Shown: positions 33,625 to 41,070, numbered from the stretch's first letter. The stretch is 64,000 nucleotides of DNA from Gallionella sp. (GCA_023229845.1 JALNYK010000015.1:6530-70529), one strand, 5' to 3'. Translations and numbers: made by a program. The notes: generated from the sequence alone by a model not told the origin.

Positions 33625-34512
33625 TTATTGCGATGCCCCATGATCTTTAAACACATCCGCAACAAAATCCATCACCGCACGCATACGCGCGACATGCCGC
33701 AGGTCGCCATGCACCACCAGCCATATCGTCCTCGACGGCGCTTCGTGTTGCGGCAACAGTCGCACACAACCGGGCTGTGCCATCAGCAGATGCGGCATCA
33801 CGCCGATGCCCACGCCGGCCGCAAGTGCCGACAGGCGCGTCAGCGTATTGTCGCTACGAAATAAACAACGTCCGCGCCCCATCAGCCCTTCGAGCCAGAC
33901 GTTCTCCTCCTGCTCCCTGAGTCCGTCGCCGTAGGCGATGAAGGCATGCTGCGGCAGCGCATCGAGCGATCCGGGGGCGCCATGCTGCACCACATAATCC
34001 GCGGAGGCATACAGGCCGAAGCCCATCGCGCACAGACGGCGCGACACCAGGTCGGCCGTGGTGGGACGGAACAGCCGCAGCGCGATGTCCGCCTGCCCGC
34101 GCTTCAGATCGGCGCTGGCGGCCGATGGCTCCAGCGAAACATCGAGCAAAGGATAGCGCCGGTACAGGTCGGGCAGCCTCGGTGCGAGCACACAAACGCC
34201 CAGCCCTTCCGGTGCCGCGATTCTGACCGTGCCCGCAATGGTGCTGTCGTCCGACTGGCTGGCCCTTATCGCATCCGCCGCGCCCTCTTCCATCAACTCG
34301 GCGGCAGCGAGCAGGCGCTGTCCGTCCACGGTCAGCGTCAGGCCGCCGCTGTGGCGCTGAAACAGGCGCAGACCCAGTTGCGTTTCCAGCGCATCAATGC
34401 GCCGCCCCACCGTGGGCTGATTGCTGTCGAGCGCGCGGCTTGCCGCAGAAAGGCTCAGCGTGCGCGCCGCAGCGAGGAAATAGCGGACATTGTCCCAGTT
34501 CAAGTTATTCAT
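33625..34512 (-). CDS. LysR-family transcriptional regulator
   Basis: A 295-residue LTTR. The winged-helix domain opens MNNLNWDNVRYFLAAARTLS with LSAASRALDSNQPTVGRRIDALE as the recognition region and LFQRHSGGLTLT as the wing. The effector domain has the usual two-lobe pattern (GTVRIAAPEGLGVCVLAP, ADIALRLFRPTTADLVSRRL). It is divergent from the DUF4395 gene across 91 bp, the classic LTTR arrangement, so it probably regulates that gene and itself. The inducer is unknown. Confidence 0.9.
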   Translation of the reverse strand: MNNLNWDNVRYFLAAARTLSLSAASRALDSNQPTVGRRIDALETQLGLRLFQRHSGGLTLTVDGQRLLAAAELMEEGAADAIRASQSDDSTIAGTVRIAAPEGLGVCVLAPRLPDLYRRYPLLDVSLEPSAASADLKRGQADIALRLFRPTTADLVSRRLCAMGFGLYASADYVVQHGAPGSLDALPQHAFIAYGDGLREQEENVWLEGLMGRGRCLFRSDNTLTRLSALAAGVGIGVMPHLLMAQPGCVRLLPQHEAPSRTIWLVVHGDLRHVARMRAVMDFVADVFKDHGASQ

Positions 34513-34603
34513 TTATGCATACAGGCGATACACATTTCGCCGAAGACGATACATTGATGACTAGCTTAGCATGAGGCCATTATTCAACCCGCCGGGAGAA
34601 ATC

Positions 34604-35086
34604 ATGCAAGTTCCGACCACCGTAGACCATGCCGCCATCAAGACCGGCCAGCTGCTTTCCATCGCGCTCCTGCTTGCCGCATTCATCCTGGGGCGCTGGG
34701 AACTGGTCGCGCTCCTCGCGGCGATATTCCTGATCACCGCCGTGCTTCACCCGCTGGGCCCGTTCGTCCTGGTGTATCGCTTGCTGCTCAAACCTCTGGG
34801 TATCGTCAAGCCGGACCTGCGCGCGGACCACCTTCAGCCGCACCTGTTCGGCCAGGCCGTGGGCGCGGCCAGCGCCGCCATCGCGGCATCGGCGCTCTAT
34901 GCCGGTTATGGCTATGCGGGCTGGGGGCTGGTCTGGATACTGATCGCGCTCACGGCGATCTCTTACAAGGGCTGGTGCATAGGATGTTTTCTCTACTACC
35001 AGCTCAACCGACTGGGACTGCGCGGATTCTTTTCCCGCGAACCTGCGGACAAGAAAGCCGTGCTGGGTGCACGGCCGAGAAAGTGA
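34604..35086 (+). CDS. DUF4395 membrane protein
   Basis: A 160-residue membrane protein with four hydrophobic helices. It starts with MQVPTTVDHAAIKTGQLLSI and has LITAVLHPLGPFVLVYRLLLKPL, RADHLQPHLFGQAVG and the cysteine pair GWCIGCFLYYQLNR near the C-terminus, all features of DUF4395. Family members often stand next to thioredoxin-like or sulfur-transfer genes, so a membrane thiol-redox role is plausible. GGGAGAA about five bases upstream supports ATG 34604. Likely controlled by the divergent LysR regulator. Confidence 0.85.
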   Translation: MQVPTTVDHAAIKTGQLLSIALLLAAFILGRWELVALLAAIFLITAVLHPLGPFVLVYRLLLKPLGIVKPDLRADHLQPHLFGQAVGAASAAIAASALYAGYGYAGWGLVWILIALTAISYKGWCIGCFLYYQLNRLGLRGFFSREPADKKAVLGARPRK

Positions 35087-35103
35087 TCGATGGCGACATC
35101 TCA

Positions 35104-36177
35104 CTAACGCTTCTCTTTCAACACGGAACGCACCATCTTCCCGAACGCCCTGTCCTTCTGGCGCTTGTCCACATACGACATCTCGTTGAAGTCGGACTCG
35201 GCCTTGAGCTTCAGGTAACTCTGGTAATGCTCAGGGTTCAGCTCGCCGTTTGCTATGGCTTTGCGGATCGCGCAGCCCGGCTCGTTGACGTGGCTGCAAT
35301 CGGCGAAACGGCATTGTGAGGCGAACATCTTGATGTCGGCGAAGCTGTCGTCCGGCCCTTCGCCCGCACTCAAGATGCCCAGCTCGCGCATCCCCGGCAT
35401 GTCGATCAGCAGGCCGCCGTTATCGAGCGTGACCAGGTGACGGCGCGTGGTCGTGTGCCTGCCCTCGCCGGTGCCGCTGACGGCGCCGGTCTCCAGCGCA
35501 TCCTTGCCGAGAAGCTGGTTGATCAGCGTCGTCTTGCCGACACCCGAAGAACCGAGCAGGCAATAGGTTTTACCCGGCAACATCAGTGCCTTCAACTCAT
35601 CCACGCCCTCGCCCGTCATGCTGCTGAGCGCGACGATCCGGGCCGTGATGCCCGCCGCGCGGATGCTCGCGAGCATGTGTTCCAGCTCATCCGCGCTGAC
35701 CAGATCCGTTTTGGTCAACAGCAGCACCGGCTCGATATGCCCCTCGTTGACCATCACCAGGTAGCGCTCCAGCCGACGCACGTTGAAATCGAAATGGCAC
35801 GACTGCACGATGAACGCCACATCGATGTTCGTCGCGATCATCTGGAAATCGATGTTCTTGCCGGGAGACTTGCGCCGCAGGAAAGACCTTCTGGGCACGA
35901 CATCGTGGATGCTCGCATGCGATGCCGCATCGTGATACTCCGCACACACCCAATCGCCCACGCAGGGCATATCCACGGAGGATGCGGCGGTGTGCAGGAA
36001 CTTGCCCGTCAGTTCGGCAGGCACTTCGCCCAGTTCGTTGCGGACGACATAGCGCCCGCGGTCCACGGCAGTCACACGTGCCAGGCGTTGGCCTGGTTCA
36101 CACCTTGCCTGCTCCGCAAGCACGCGATCTAGGCCGAGTTCGGTCAACTCCATGGTGCGCCTGTCCCGTTGATTCAT
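35104..36177 (-). CDS. rsgA: ribosome biogenesis GTPase RsgA
   Basis: A 357-residue circularly permuted GTPase for late 30S maturation. In order: an N-terminal OB domain (RVTAVDRGRYVVRNELGE), G4 LLLTKTDLV, G1 GSSGVGKTTLINQLLG, G2-like GRHTTTRRHL, G3 DMPGMRELG, and a C-terminal zinc domain with Cys and His in FASQCRFADCSHVNEPGCAI. The gene may start at the ATG at 36177 or at MELTEL eight codons later. It is followed on the minus strand by non-coding DNA and preceded by a family A repeat. Confidence 0.93.
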   Translation of the reverse strand: MNQRDRRTMELTELGLDRVLAEQARCEPGQRLARVTAVDRGRYVVRNELGEVPAELTGKFLHTAASSVDMPCVGDWVCAEYHDAASHASIHDVVPRRSFLRRKSPGKNIDFQMIATNIDVAFIVQSCHFDFNVRRLERYLVMVNEGHIEPVLLLTKTDLVSADELEHMLASIRAAGITARIVALSSMTGEGVDELKALMLPGKTYCLLGSSGVGKTTLINQLLGKDALETGAVSGTGEGRHTTTRRHLVTLDNGGLLIDMPGMRELGILSAGEGPDDSFADIKMFASQCRFADCSHVNEPGCAIRKAIANGELNPEHYQSYLKLKAESDFNEMSYVDKRQKDRAFGKMVRSVLKEKR

Positions 36178-36205
36178 AAATTAACCCAGATAATCCATTG
36201 AACCG

Positions 36206-36332
36206 TCATTCCGGCGAAGGCCGGAATCCAGTTGATAAACAAACTCCCACGTAAGTGGGACAACACCTCGGGTTTTGTCTGCTTCGCAGAATATTTTTTA
36301 TCGCTGGATTCCGGCCTTCGCCGGAATGACGG
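36206..36332. repeat. MITE-like palindromic repeat, family A, copy 3
   Basis: CGTCATTCCGGCGAAGG and its continuation at the left are matched by a right arm ending TTCGCCGGAATGACG. The inner pair is CCCACGTAAGTGGGACAA against TTGTCTGCTTCGCAG. It lies just upstream of rsgA. Confidence 0.85.
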
Positions 36333-36354
36333 CTTTTTTCTAATGGACCATCTG

Positions 36355-36382
36355 GAATAAAACATCGCCCTTGCGGGCGATG
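36355..36382 (-). terminator. intrinsic terminator (minus strand)
   Basis: On the minus strand CATCGCCC, GCAA, GGGCGATG form a perfect 8-bp tetraloop hairpin followed by TTTTATT. It lies 37 bp beyond the stop of the 24-residue peptide gene and would end transcripts coming from it and from the SRPBCC gene. Confidence 0.75.
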
Positions 36383-36418
36383 TGTGAAGCTAATGCAATG
36401 CCGGCCCCAAGCTCCCGA

Positions 36419-36493
36419 TCATTTTCCTGCCGGTACCGGCTTGGGTTGCGGTTTCTTGCCCTTTGATTCTTTTTTCTTGTCCTTGCTGCCCAT
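36419..36493 (-). CDS. 24-residue lysine-rich peptide
   Basis: A short frame encoding MGSKDKKKESKGKKPQPKPVPAGK in two halves (MGSKDKKKESKG, KKPQPKPVPAGK). It has nine lysines and four prolines and no hydrophobic core. GGAG stands eight bases before the ATG, and a good intrinsic terminator follows 37 bp after the stop, which supports real expression. The composition suggests binding to nucleic acid or the ribosome. I know no characterised homologue. Confidence 0.45.
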   Translation of the reverse strand: MGSKDKKKESKGKKPQPKPVPAGK

Positions 36494-36564
36494 GATGATC
36501 TCTCCTGGTTATTGACGACTTTGATTCACTGCAAACGATTCTACTCCACTAACCTTGATTCGCT

Positions 36565-37011
36565 TCAATCCGGTATCTCCGGCTCGACGAGGTTCGCCAG
36601 TTGCGCGAGCGACTCTTGCCAGCCGAGATAGCACATCTCGAGCGGGATCGTCTCGGGCACGCCTTCCTGCACGATGGTGATCTCGGTTCCGCACGACACC
36701 GGCGTCAGCGTCACTGTCGTCTTCATTACCCCGGGCAGGTTCGGGTCGTCGAACTTGTCCGAATAGCTGATCTTTTGAGATGGCACGAGCTCGAGATACT
36801 CGCCGCTGAACGAGTGGCCGTTGCCTGTCGTGAAGTTCGTGAACGACATCCTGAAGGTGCCGCCGACCATGGCATCCATGTGATGGACGGTGCAGGTGAA
36901 GCCGTAGGGCGGAAGCCACTTTGCCATGGCCTCCGCGTTCAGGAACGCCTTGTAGATGCGCTCCGGTTTTGCGCGGAGTACGCGATGAAGACGGATAGTG
37001 CCTGTGGTCAT
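36565..37011 (-). CDS. SRPBCC/AHSA1-like protein
   Basis: A 148-residue START/Bet v1-like protein of the AHSA1 (activator of Hsp90 homologue 1) group. The pattern IRLHRVLRAKPERIYKAFLNAEAMAKWLPPYGF, DAMVGGTFRMSFTNFTTGNGHSFSGEYLEL and the closing MCYLGWQESLAQLANLVEPEIP are typical. Such proteins bind hydrophobic ligands; the ligand here is unknown. AAAGGAG precedes the ATG closely. It is followed on the same strand by the 24-residue peptide gene. Confidence 0.85.
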   Translation of the reverse strand: MTTGTIRLHRVLRAKPERIYKAFLNAEAMAKWLPPYGFTCTVHHMDAMVGGTFRMSFTNFTTGNGHSFSGEYLELVPSQKISYSDKFDDPNLPGVMKTTVTLTPVSCGTEITIVQEGVPETIPLEMCYLGWQESLAQLANLVEPEIPD

Positions 37012-37104
37012 GGTCTATCTCCTTTCGATTCAACGCTCGATGAGGCGGGGGCCTTACATTGGAACGATTCGACTCCGATACCTTTGATACTCCTCACCAA
37101 AACT

Positions 37105-37130
37105 ATTGCGATGCTGGCCCCATTAGCTCC
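37105..37130. repeat. short dispersed motif, family E, copy 1
   Basis: ATTGCGATGCTGGCCCCATT followed by AGCTCC. Close copies lie at 41071-41096 and 41759-41782, and a diverged one at 38398-38424. Each copy lies directly between two accessory genes. Confidence 0.6.
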
Positions 37131-37141
37131 TGCGTGAGCCG

Positions 37142-37627
37142 TCAATATCGCCCTTGAGTCTTGTGGATGTAATTCGTCAGTTCCTTGCTTTCCTGATTCA
37201 TCCGCGCCAGGTTGGCGTGGGTGACGCGGAACAGCGCGCGCATCACCTTGAACGCCACGCGCGGGTGGGTGTCCAGCAACGATTCGAAGTCGGCAGGGGT
37301 CAGCGTGTAGACCGTGGTATCGCCCACCGCACGCAGCGTCGCCTTGCGCGGCGACTGCTCGACGAAGGCGCGGGTGCCGGCGCACTCGCCCTCCCGCATG
37401 GTGTAGACCGTTTGTTCCGCACCATTGTCATCCTTGCTGATGACGGTGAGCCTGCCCGCGGCCAGAACGAACAGCGTCTGATCGGCCTCGCCTTCCTTCA
37501 CGAGCAATTCGCCGTCCTTCAAATGACGCACCCCCATCTTCGCGGTCAGAAGCTTGGCCTTGTCTTCCGTCAGCTCGGTTCCCACCGTTGAATTACGGAC
37601 CAGTTTGTAGTCTGCGGCTTCGCTCAT
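37142..37627 (-). CDS. cyclic-nucleotide-binding domain protein without DNA-binding domain
   Basis: A 161-residue single-domain CAP_ED protein: MGVRHLKDGELLVKEGEADQTLFVLAAGRL, VYTMREGECAGTRAFVEQSPRKATLRA, then the capping helix LLDTHPRVAFKVMRALFR. The phosphate-binding cassette normally reads GE(L/I)A..PR.A; here the position of the conserved glutamate is threonine (AGTRAF), so cAMP or cGMP binding may be lost or altered. There is no helix-turn-helix. It may act as a small regulatory subunit. It precedes the SRPBCC gene on the same strand by about 130 bp. Confidence 0.85.
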   Translation of the reverse strand: MSEAADYKLVRNSTVGTELTEDKAKLLTAKMGVRHLKDGELLVKEGEADQTLFVLAAGRLTVISKDDNGAEQTVYTMREGECAGTRAFVEQSPRKATLRAVGDTTVYTLTPADFESLLDTHPRVAFKVMRALFRVTHANLARMNQESKELTNYIHKTQGRY

Positions 37628-37712
37628 TACTCAACTCCTCCTTTTCATGTTTATCGGTATAACGGGTGGTGCGTGATTTCAATTCAACCGACCTGCACGG
37701 GCCTCAAAATAC

Positions 37713-38021
37713 TCAAGCCGCCAGCGGCTCGAACCGGTGTATCTGCGCAAGCACGCCGGACAATTCCTTTGCTGCTTCTTCGGTATCGTAATCCGCCTGC
37801 AAGCCCATCCAGAAACCGCTCGAAGTGCCGAAGAACGCGGCCAGGCGCAACGCGGTGTCCGCCGTGATCGCACGCTTGCCGGAACAGATCGCAGAGATGC
37901 GCGCTTCGGTCACGCCGATCTCCTTTGCCAGACGATATTGGGTAACGCCTAGCGGAATCAGGAATTCTTCCCGCAGCACTTCGCCGGGGTGGATGTTGCG
38001 CAGTTTGGTGGTTTTGCTCAT
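37713..38021 (-). CDS. higA: HigA-type antitoxin
   Basis: A 102-residue XRE-family antitoxin. It has the HigA opening NIHPGEVLREEFLIPLGVTQYRLAKEIG, the HTH region VTEARISAICSGKRAITADTALRLAAFFG, and the C-terminal GFWMGLQADYDTEEAAKEL. It neutralises HigB and represses the operon through a palindromic operator. It follows the toxin gene by 12 bp, the usual HigBA order. A second, truncated copy of its 3' end lies at 39473-39600. Confidence 0.92.
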   Translation of the reverse strand: MSKTTKLRNIHPGEVLREEFLIPLGVTQYRLAKEIGVTEARISAICSGKRAITADTALRLAAFFGTSSGFWMGLQADYDTEEAAKELSGVLAQIHRFEPLAA

Positions 38022-38033
38022 GGCTGTTACTCC

Positions 38034-38315
38034 TCAGAGATAATCGCAGATTTCCACGCGACTGGCCTGCCCTTCATTCCATTCAAAGCACACGCGCCAT
38101 TGGTCGTTGATGCGTATGCTCCACTGTCCGGCGCGATTTCCTTTCAATGCCTCCAGCCGATTGTTCGGCGGGATACGCAAATCCTCGATGCGCTGCGCAT
38201 TGTGCAACATACGCAACTTGCGTCGCGCCACCTCCTGAATCTGGTTAGGTAGGCGGCGGGAAAACTCGCCGCTCCAGACCTTGAGGGTTTCTTCGTCGTG
38301 GAAATCCGTAATCAT
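38034..38315 (-). CDS. higB: HigB-type toxin (RelE/ParE superfamily)
   Basis: A 93-residue HigB-like mRNA interferase. It starts MITDFHDEETLKVWSGEFSR and contains the RelE-fold pattern QEVARRKLRMLHNAQRIEDLRIPPNNRLEALKG, and the catalytic strand GQWSIRINDQWRVCFEW. Toxins of this group cut mRNA at the ribosome. ATG 38315 is chosen over the TTG at 38324. It is the first gene of the pair, with a palindromic operator and promoter 7 to 37 bp upstream. Confidence 0.9.
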   Translation of the reverse strand: MITDFHDEETLKVWSGEFSRRLPNQIQEVARRKLRMLHNAQRIEDLRIPPNNRLEALKGNRAGQWSIRINDQWRVCFEWNEGQASRVEICDYL

Positions 38316-38321
38316 GGGAAG

Positions 38322-38352
38322 CAATACTCTCGCTGCGCGAGAGTATTGTCAA
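38322..38352 (-). promoter_or_regulatory. higBA promoter and operator
   Basis: CAATACTCTCGC and GCGAGAGTATTG form a perfect inverted repeat around a 3-base loop (38322-38348). On the minus strand TTGACA (38352-38347) is followed after 17 bases by GAGTAT, so the palindrome covers the spacer and -10. The start of transcription would fall within a few bases of the higB ATG, leaving almost no leader. Confidence 0.7.
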
Positions 38353-38417
38353 GGGGGCTCAGAAGGGCTTTGTTGGAGGGATTCCCGCTTGAAACTTAAT
38401 TGTGATGCTGCCTCCCA

Positions 38418-38693
38418 TCAGTTAGCGGGCCACTCGCTGAATGGGAAGGGAACTTCCTCCGTAGCGAACGTAAGGAACAACACGATCTGCCGGAAATAGC
38501 TGGCGAGGTTGCGGCCGAGCACGACCAGCCGCTCGTTGGGCGCATCGTTCAGCAGCACGACCACGAACTGGACGAGGGCGACAATGAAGAGCACCGTGCC
38601 GCACACATGGAGCACCAGCAACATCAATAGCATCCACAGGCCGCGCAGCCAGATGTTGTGCTTGCTGCCCGACGTTTGAGAGACCTCGTTCAT
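38418..38693 (-). CDS. DUF4389 membrane protein
   Basis: A 91-residue membrane protein with one long hydrophobic region (LRGLWMLLMLLVLHVCGTVLFIVALVQFVVVLL) that may form two helices, then DAPNERLVVLGRNLASYFRQIVLFLTFATEEVPFPFSEWP. The LGRNLASYFRQ...LTFATEE..PFPFS signature is DUF4389. Function unknown. ATG 38693 is the family start; the frame extends upstream without conserved residues. It is divergent from the DUF1614 gene. Confidence 0.85.
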   Translation of the reverse strand: MNEVSQTSGSKHNIWLRGLWMLLMLLVLHVCGTVLFIVALVQFVVVLLNDAPNERLVVLGRNLASYFRQIVLFLTFATEEVPFPFSEWPAN

Positions 38694-38794
38694 CGTTCGC
38701 CCTTCTGAGTAGACCATCGAATTCGATGGTAACAGACCCGGAACCGTCCGCGCCGGACTAGCCCATTCGGTCCGTATTTGCGCCACAATGACGC

Positions 38795-39451
38795 ATGCCG
38801 AAAATCCCGCTCCGCTACCTCCTGCCGCTCGCCGCGCTCGCCGTGCTTGTGATCGGCATCCAGTTCGGCGCGCTGACCATCGCGTTCGAAAAGCTCGGCC
38901 TTTCCCCCGACTCCGCCTTTCTCCTGTTCGTCACCATCCTGGGCGGCAGCATGATCAACCTGCCCCTGTTCAGCATGAAGAGCGAACCGCCCAGCCTGGA
39001 AGACATGCCGCCGCAACTGCGCGAGCTCTACGGCCAGATGTCGCACACCGGCAGAACCCTCGTCCTGGTCAACGTCGGAGGCTGCGTGGTGCCCGCCGCA
39101 TTCAGCCTCTACCTGCTGGCACACCACCCGCTGAATGTCTTTTACGTCGCGCTCGCGGTCGCCGCCGTCGCCCTGCTGTGCTTCAAGATCACCCGCCCCC
39201 TGCCCGGCATCGGTCTGGGGGCGCCGATGCTGATCGCGCCCCTGATGGCGGCGCTGGTTTCCCTCGCGCTCGATCCGTCCAACGCCGCACCGCTGGCCTT
39301 CATCAGCGGCACCCTGGGCGTGCTGATCGGCGCCGACCTGCTGCACCTGCGGGACATCCGGCGCCTGGGCACCCCGTTCGCCGCTATCGGCGGCGCAGGC
39401 AGCTTCGACGGGATATTCATCAGCGGCATTGTGGCAGTGCTGCTGGCTTAG
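38795..39451 (+). CDS. DUF1614 membrane protein
   Basis: A 218-residue membrane protein with six to seven helices. The DUF1614 core is visible: FGALTIAFEKLGLSPDSAFLLFVTILGGSMINLPLF near the start and, at the end, FISGTLGVLIGADLLHLRDIRRLGTPFAAIGGAGSFDGIFISGIVA. The loop GADLLHL..GGAGSFDGIF is the best conserved and polar, as for a transporter or enzyme centre. Function unknown. It is divergent from the DUF4389 gene. Confidence 0.85.
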   Translation: MPKIPLRYLLPLAALAVLVIGIQFGALTIAFEKLGLSPDSAFLLFVTILGGSMINLPLFSMKSEPPSLEDMPPQLRELYGQMSHTGRTLVLVNVGGCVVPAAFSLYLLAHHPLNVFYVALAVAAVALLCFKITRPLPGIGLGAPMLIAPLMAALVSLALDPSNAAPLAFISGTLGVLIGADLLHLRDIRRLGTPFAAIGGAGSFDGIFISGIVAVLLA

Positions 39452-39472
39452 GTTCTAACCCCTTTGATTCAA

Positions 39473-39600
39473 TCAAGCGGCAAGCGGCTCGAATCGATGA
39501 ATCTGCGACAGCACACCGGACAGCTCCTTCGCAGCCTCTTCGGTATCGTAATCCGCCTGCAACCCCATCCAGAAACCGCTGCTCGTGCCGAAGAAGCGCC
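39473..39600 (-). pseudogene. 3' fragment of a higA-like antitoxin gene
   Basis: The last 42 codons of a HigA gene are present without a start or HTH. The frame reads FFGTSSGFWMGLQADYDTEE and ends in HRFEPLAA plus a stop. It is almost identical to the end of the intact HigA at 37713-38021, with Ala to Ser changed near LSGVL(S/A)QIH. Upstream the match breaks off at about 39600. It is probably a trace of a lost or recombined second HigBA module. Confidence 0.8.
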
Positions 39601-39845
39601 TAATATATGCGCTGATAAACGGGTTTTTTTATTCCGTCTGTAGCGCAATAATATCTCCCTCCATCCGGGCCATGCGTCACCTGAGTGGCAGTTCACGGCC
39701 AACCTGGCGCATAACTTATCCATGCTGAAGAGCATGCGCATCTTACCTCGGGCAGTTTGACCGCTGCCCACCATCGCGGGGCAATGTCGGCCAGGACTGA
39801 GCGGCCGCGCATTGCATTTTCCACCCAACAACTGAGGAGACGAAA

Positions 39846-40235
39846 ATGACTTCCTTAACACATGCCGGCGTGACCACGGTCCTCCCGGTAAAGAACATGG
39901 AACGGGCGCGCAAATTCTACGAAGGAAAACTGGGGCTGGAGCCGGAAGGCTTTGCCGCCGAGGGTAATTACCTGTTCGCCTGCGGAAAGGGCGACCACAT
40001 TTCGCTGATTCCTAAGCCGGAAGGCACAAAGTCGGATTACACGGTGATGAGCTTCGAGGTGAAAGGTATCGAGAAGGTGATTGCAGAACTCGAAGGCGAG
40101 GGCATCAGGTTCGAAGACTACGACATGCCCAATCTCAAGACCGTCAACCACATCTGCACGATGAAATTGGAAAAGGCTGCGTGGTTCAAGGATACCGAGG
40201 GCAACTTCCTGTGCCTGCACGAGCAACTGCATTGA
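39846..40235 (+). CDS. VOC-superfamily (glyoxalase-like) protein
   Basis: A 129-residue vicinal-oxygen-chelate protein. The two beta-alpha-beta-beta-beta repeats are visible: VTTVLPVKNMERARKFYEGKLGLEPEGF in the first, and YTVMSFEVKGIEKVIAELEGEGIRFEDYDM then WFKDTEGNFLCLHEQL in the second. The terminal glutamate of FLCLHE is a likely metal ligand. Substrate unknown. GAGGAGACG precedes ATG 39846. A strong terminator follows. Confidence 0.88.
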   Translation: MTSLTHAGVTTVLPVKNMERARKFYEGKLGLEPEGFAAEGNYLFACGKGDHISLIPKPEGTKSDYTVMSFEVKGIEKVIAELEGEGIRFEDYDMPNLKTVNHICTMKLEKAAWFKDTEGNFLCLHEQLH

Positions 40236-40252
40236 TACAGGGAGAGGCAGCG

Positions 40253-40287
40253 AGGGCGGGGCAGTCCTGATCTGCCCCGCCTCCTTT
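40253..40287 (+). terminator. intrinsic terminator of the VOC gene
   Basis: GGCGGGGCAG (40255-40264) and CTGCCCCGCC (40272-40281) pair perfectly around TCCTGAT and are followed by TCCTTT. It begins about 18 bp after the stop. Confidence 0.75.
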
Positions 40288-40332
40288 AACTCTCGATTGT
40301 TAAATAAACCGTGGTTCCCTATTGTTCAAGAA

Positions 40333-40360
40333 AACAGCCATCTTCGACGATCTGGCTGTT
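40333..40360 (-). terminator. putative terminator of the zeta-like operon (minus strand)
   Basis: AACAGCCA and TGGCTGTT pair perfectly around a 12-base loop. On the minus strand the stem is followed by TTCTTG, making TTTTCTT with the end of the stem. It lies 6 bp past the stop of the 52-residue gene. Confidence 0.5.
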
Positions 40361-40365
40361 GAGCC

Positions 40366-40524
40366 TTACTTGCTCTTCTTCGCTTCCGTTGCGGACTGGC
40401 GCGAAACGAAAGGCGTGCCGGTCTGCTCGGCCAGTTGGCGGGCTTTCTCGGCAGCGCGCATCAGGGCTTGCGGTACCTTTTGCAGGTCCGGGTCCTTCAA
40501 ATGTGAAACGGCTACTGATTTCAT
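40366..40524 (-). CDS. 52-residue partner of the zeta-like kinase
   Basis: A small charged protein starting MKSVAVSHLKDPDLQKVPQA, then LMRAAEKARQLAEQTGTPFV and SRQSATEAKKSK. The helix-rich, charged composition resembles small antitoxins, and the AEKARQLAEQTGTPFV segment recalls short proteins found beside AAA_33/zeta kinases. The ATG overlaps the stop of the kinase gene (ATGA), so the two are coupled. It is a candidate antitoxin. Too short for a firm family call. Confidence 0.6.
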   Translation of the reverse strand: MKSVAVSHLKDPDLQKVPQALMRAAEKARQLAEQTGTPFVSRQSATEAKKSK

Positions 40525-41057
40525 TTCTGTCCCTCCTCTATCAGAACAGCGGGCGTGCCGGAATTATCGTACAGCTGCCAGCTATCCAGCAGCAGCTTGT
40601 AACGCTCGAAATTTGCGATGCCGTGCGCATAACGGCGGCGGATGACATCTTCGGGAATGTTGTGGCCGCCCTGCCTGACCCGGGTCGCCACGCGTTCGAT
40701 TGCCATCTCGACATCTGGCAAGGACAGGAAGACCAGCTTCACGGCATAACCGGATGCCCGCCACGCCGGAATCATCTGCGCGTAGGTCAGGCCGGAAAGC
40801 GTCGTCTCGAATGAAAAGCTTTCGCCGCGCCTGGTGTAATCCGCTATCGTCTCCAGCATCAACCGGCCAGCCTTGAATGCAGCCAGTTCAGGCGCAAAAG
40901 GAGAAAGACCTGCGGCAATCAGATCGGCGTTCACAAAATTGGGTAACTCCGCATCGGTCGGCAAAAACTCGCGTGCAAAAGTCGTCTTCCCCGCGCCGTT
41001 CGGCCCGGCGATGATGACGATGCGTTTGTTGTGTGCCGAAGTATTCATGCTTTTCAT
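40521..41057 (-). CDS. zeta-toxin-like P-loop kinase
   Basis: A 178-residue P-loop protein. It has Walker A AGPNGAGKTTFAREFL at residues 17-32, the zeta/AAA_33 motif NADLIAAGLSPFAPELAAFKAGRLMLETI, and FSFETTLSG, LVFLSLPDVEMAIERVATRVRQGGHNIPEDVIRRRY. These are the marks of the UDP-sugar kinase-like zeta family. Members of this short subgroup are common in chromosomes and toxicity is not always shown. ATG 41048 (MNTSAHNK) is an alternative start. It overlaps the 52-residue gene downstream. Confidence 0.8.
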   Translation of the reverse strand: MKSMNTSAHNKRIVIIAGPNGAGKTTFAREFLPTDAELPNFVNADLIAAGLSPFAPELAAFKAGRLMLETIADYTRRGESFSFETTLSGLTYAQMIPAWRASGYAVKLVFLSLPDVEMAIERVATRVRQGGHNIPEDVIRRRYAHGIANFERYKLLLDSWQLYDNSGTPAVLIEEGQK

Positions 41058-41070
41058 CTAGCGCAAAATA

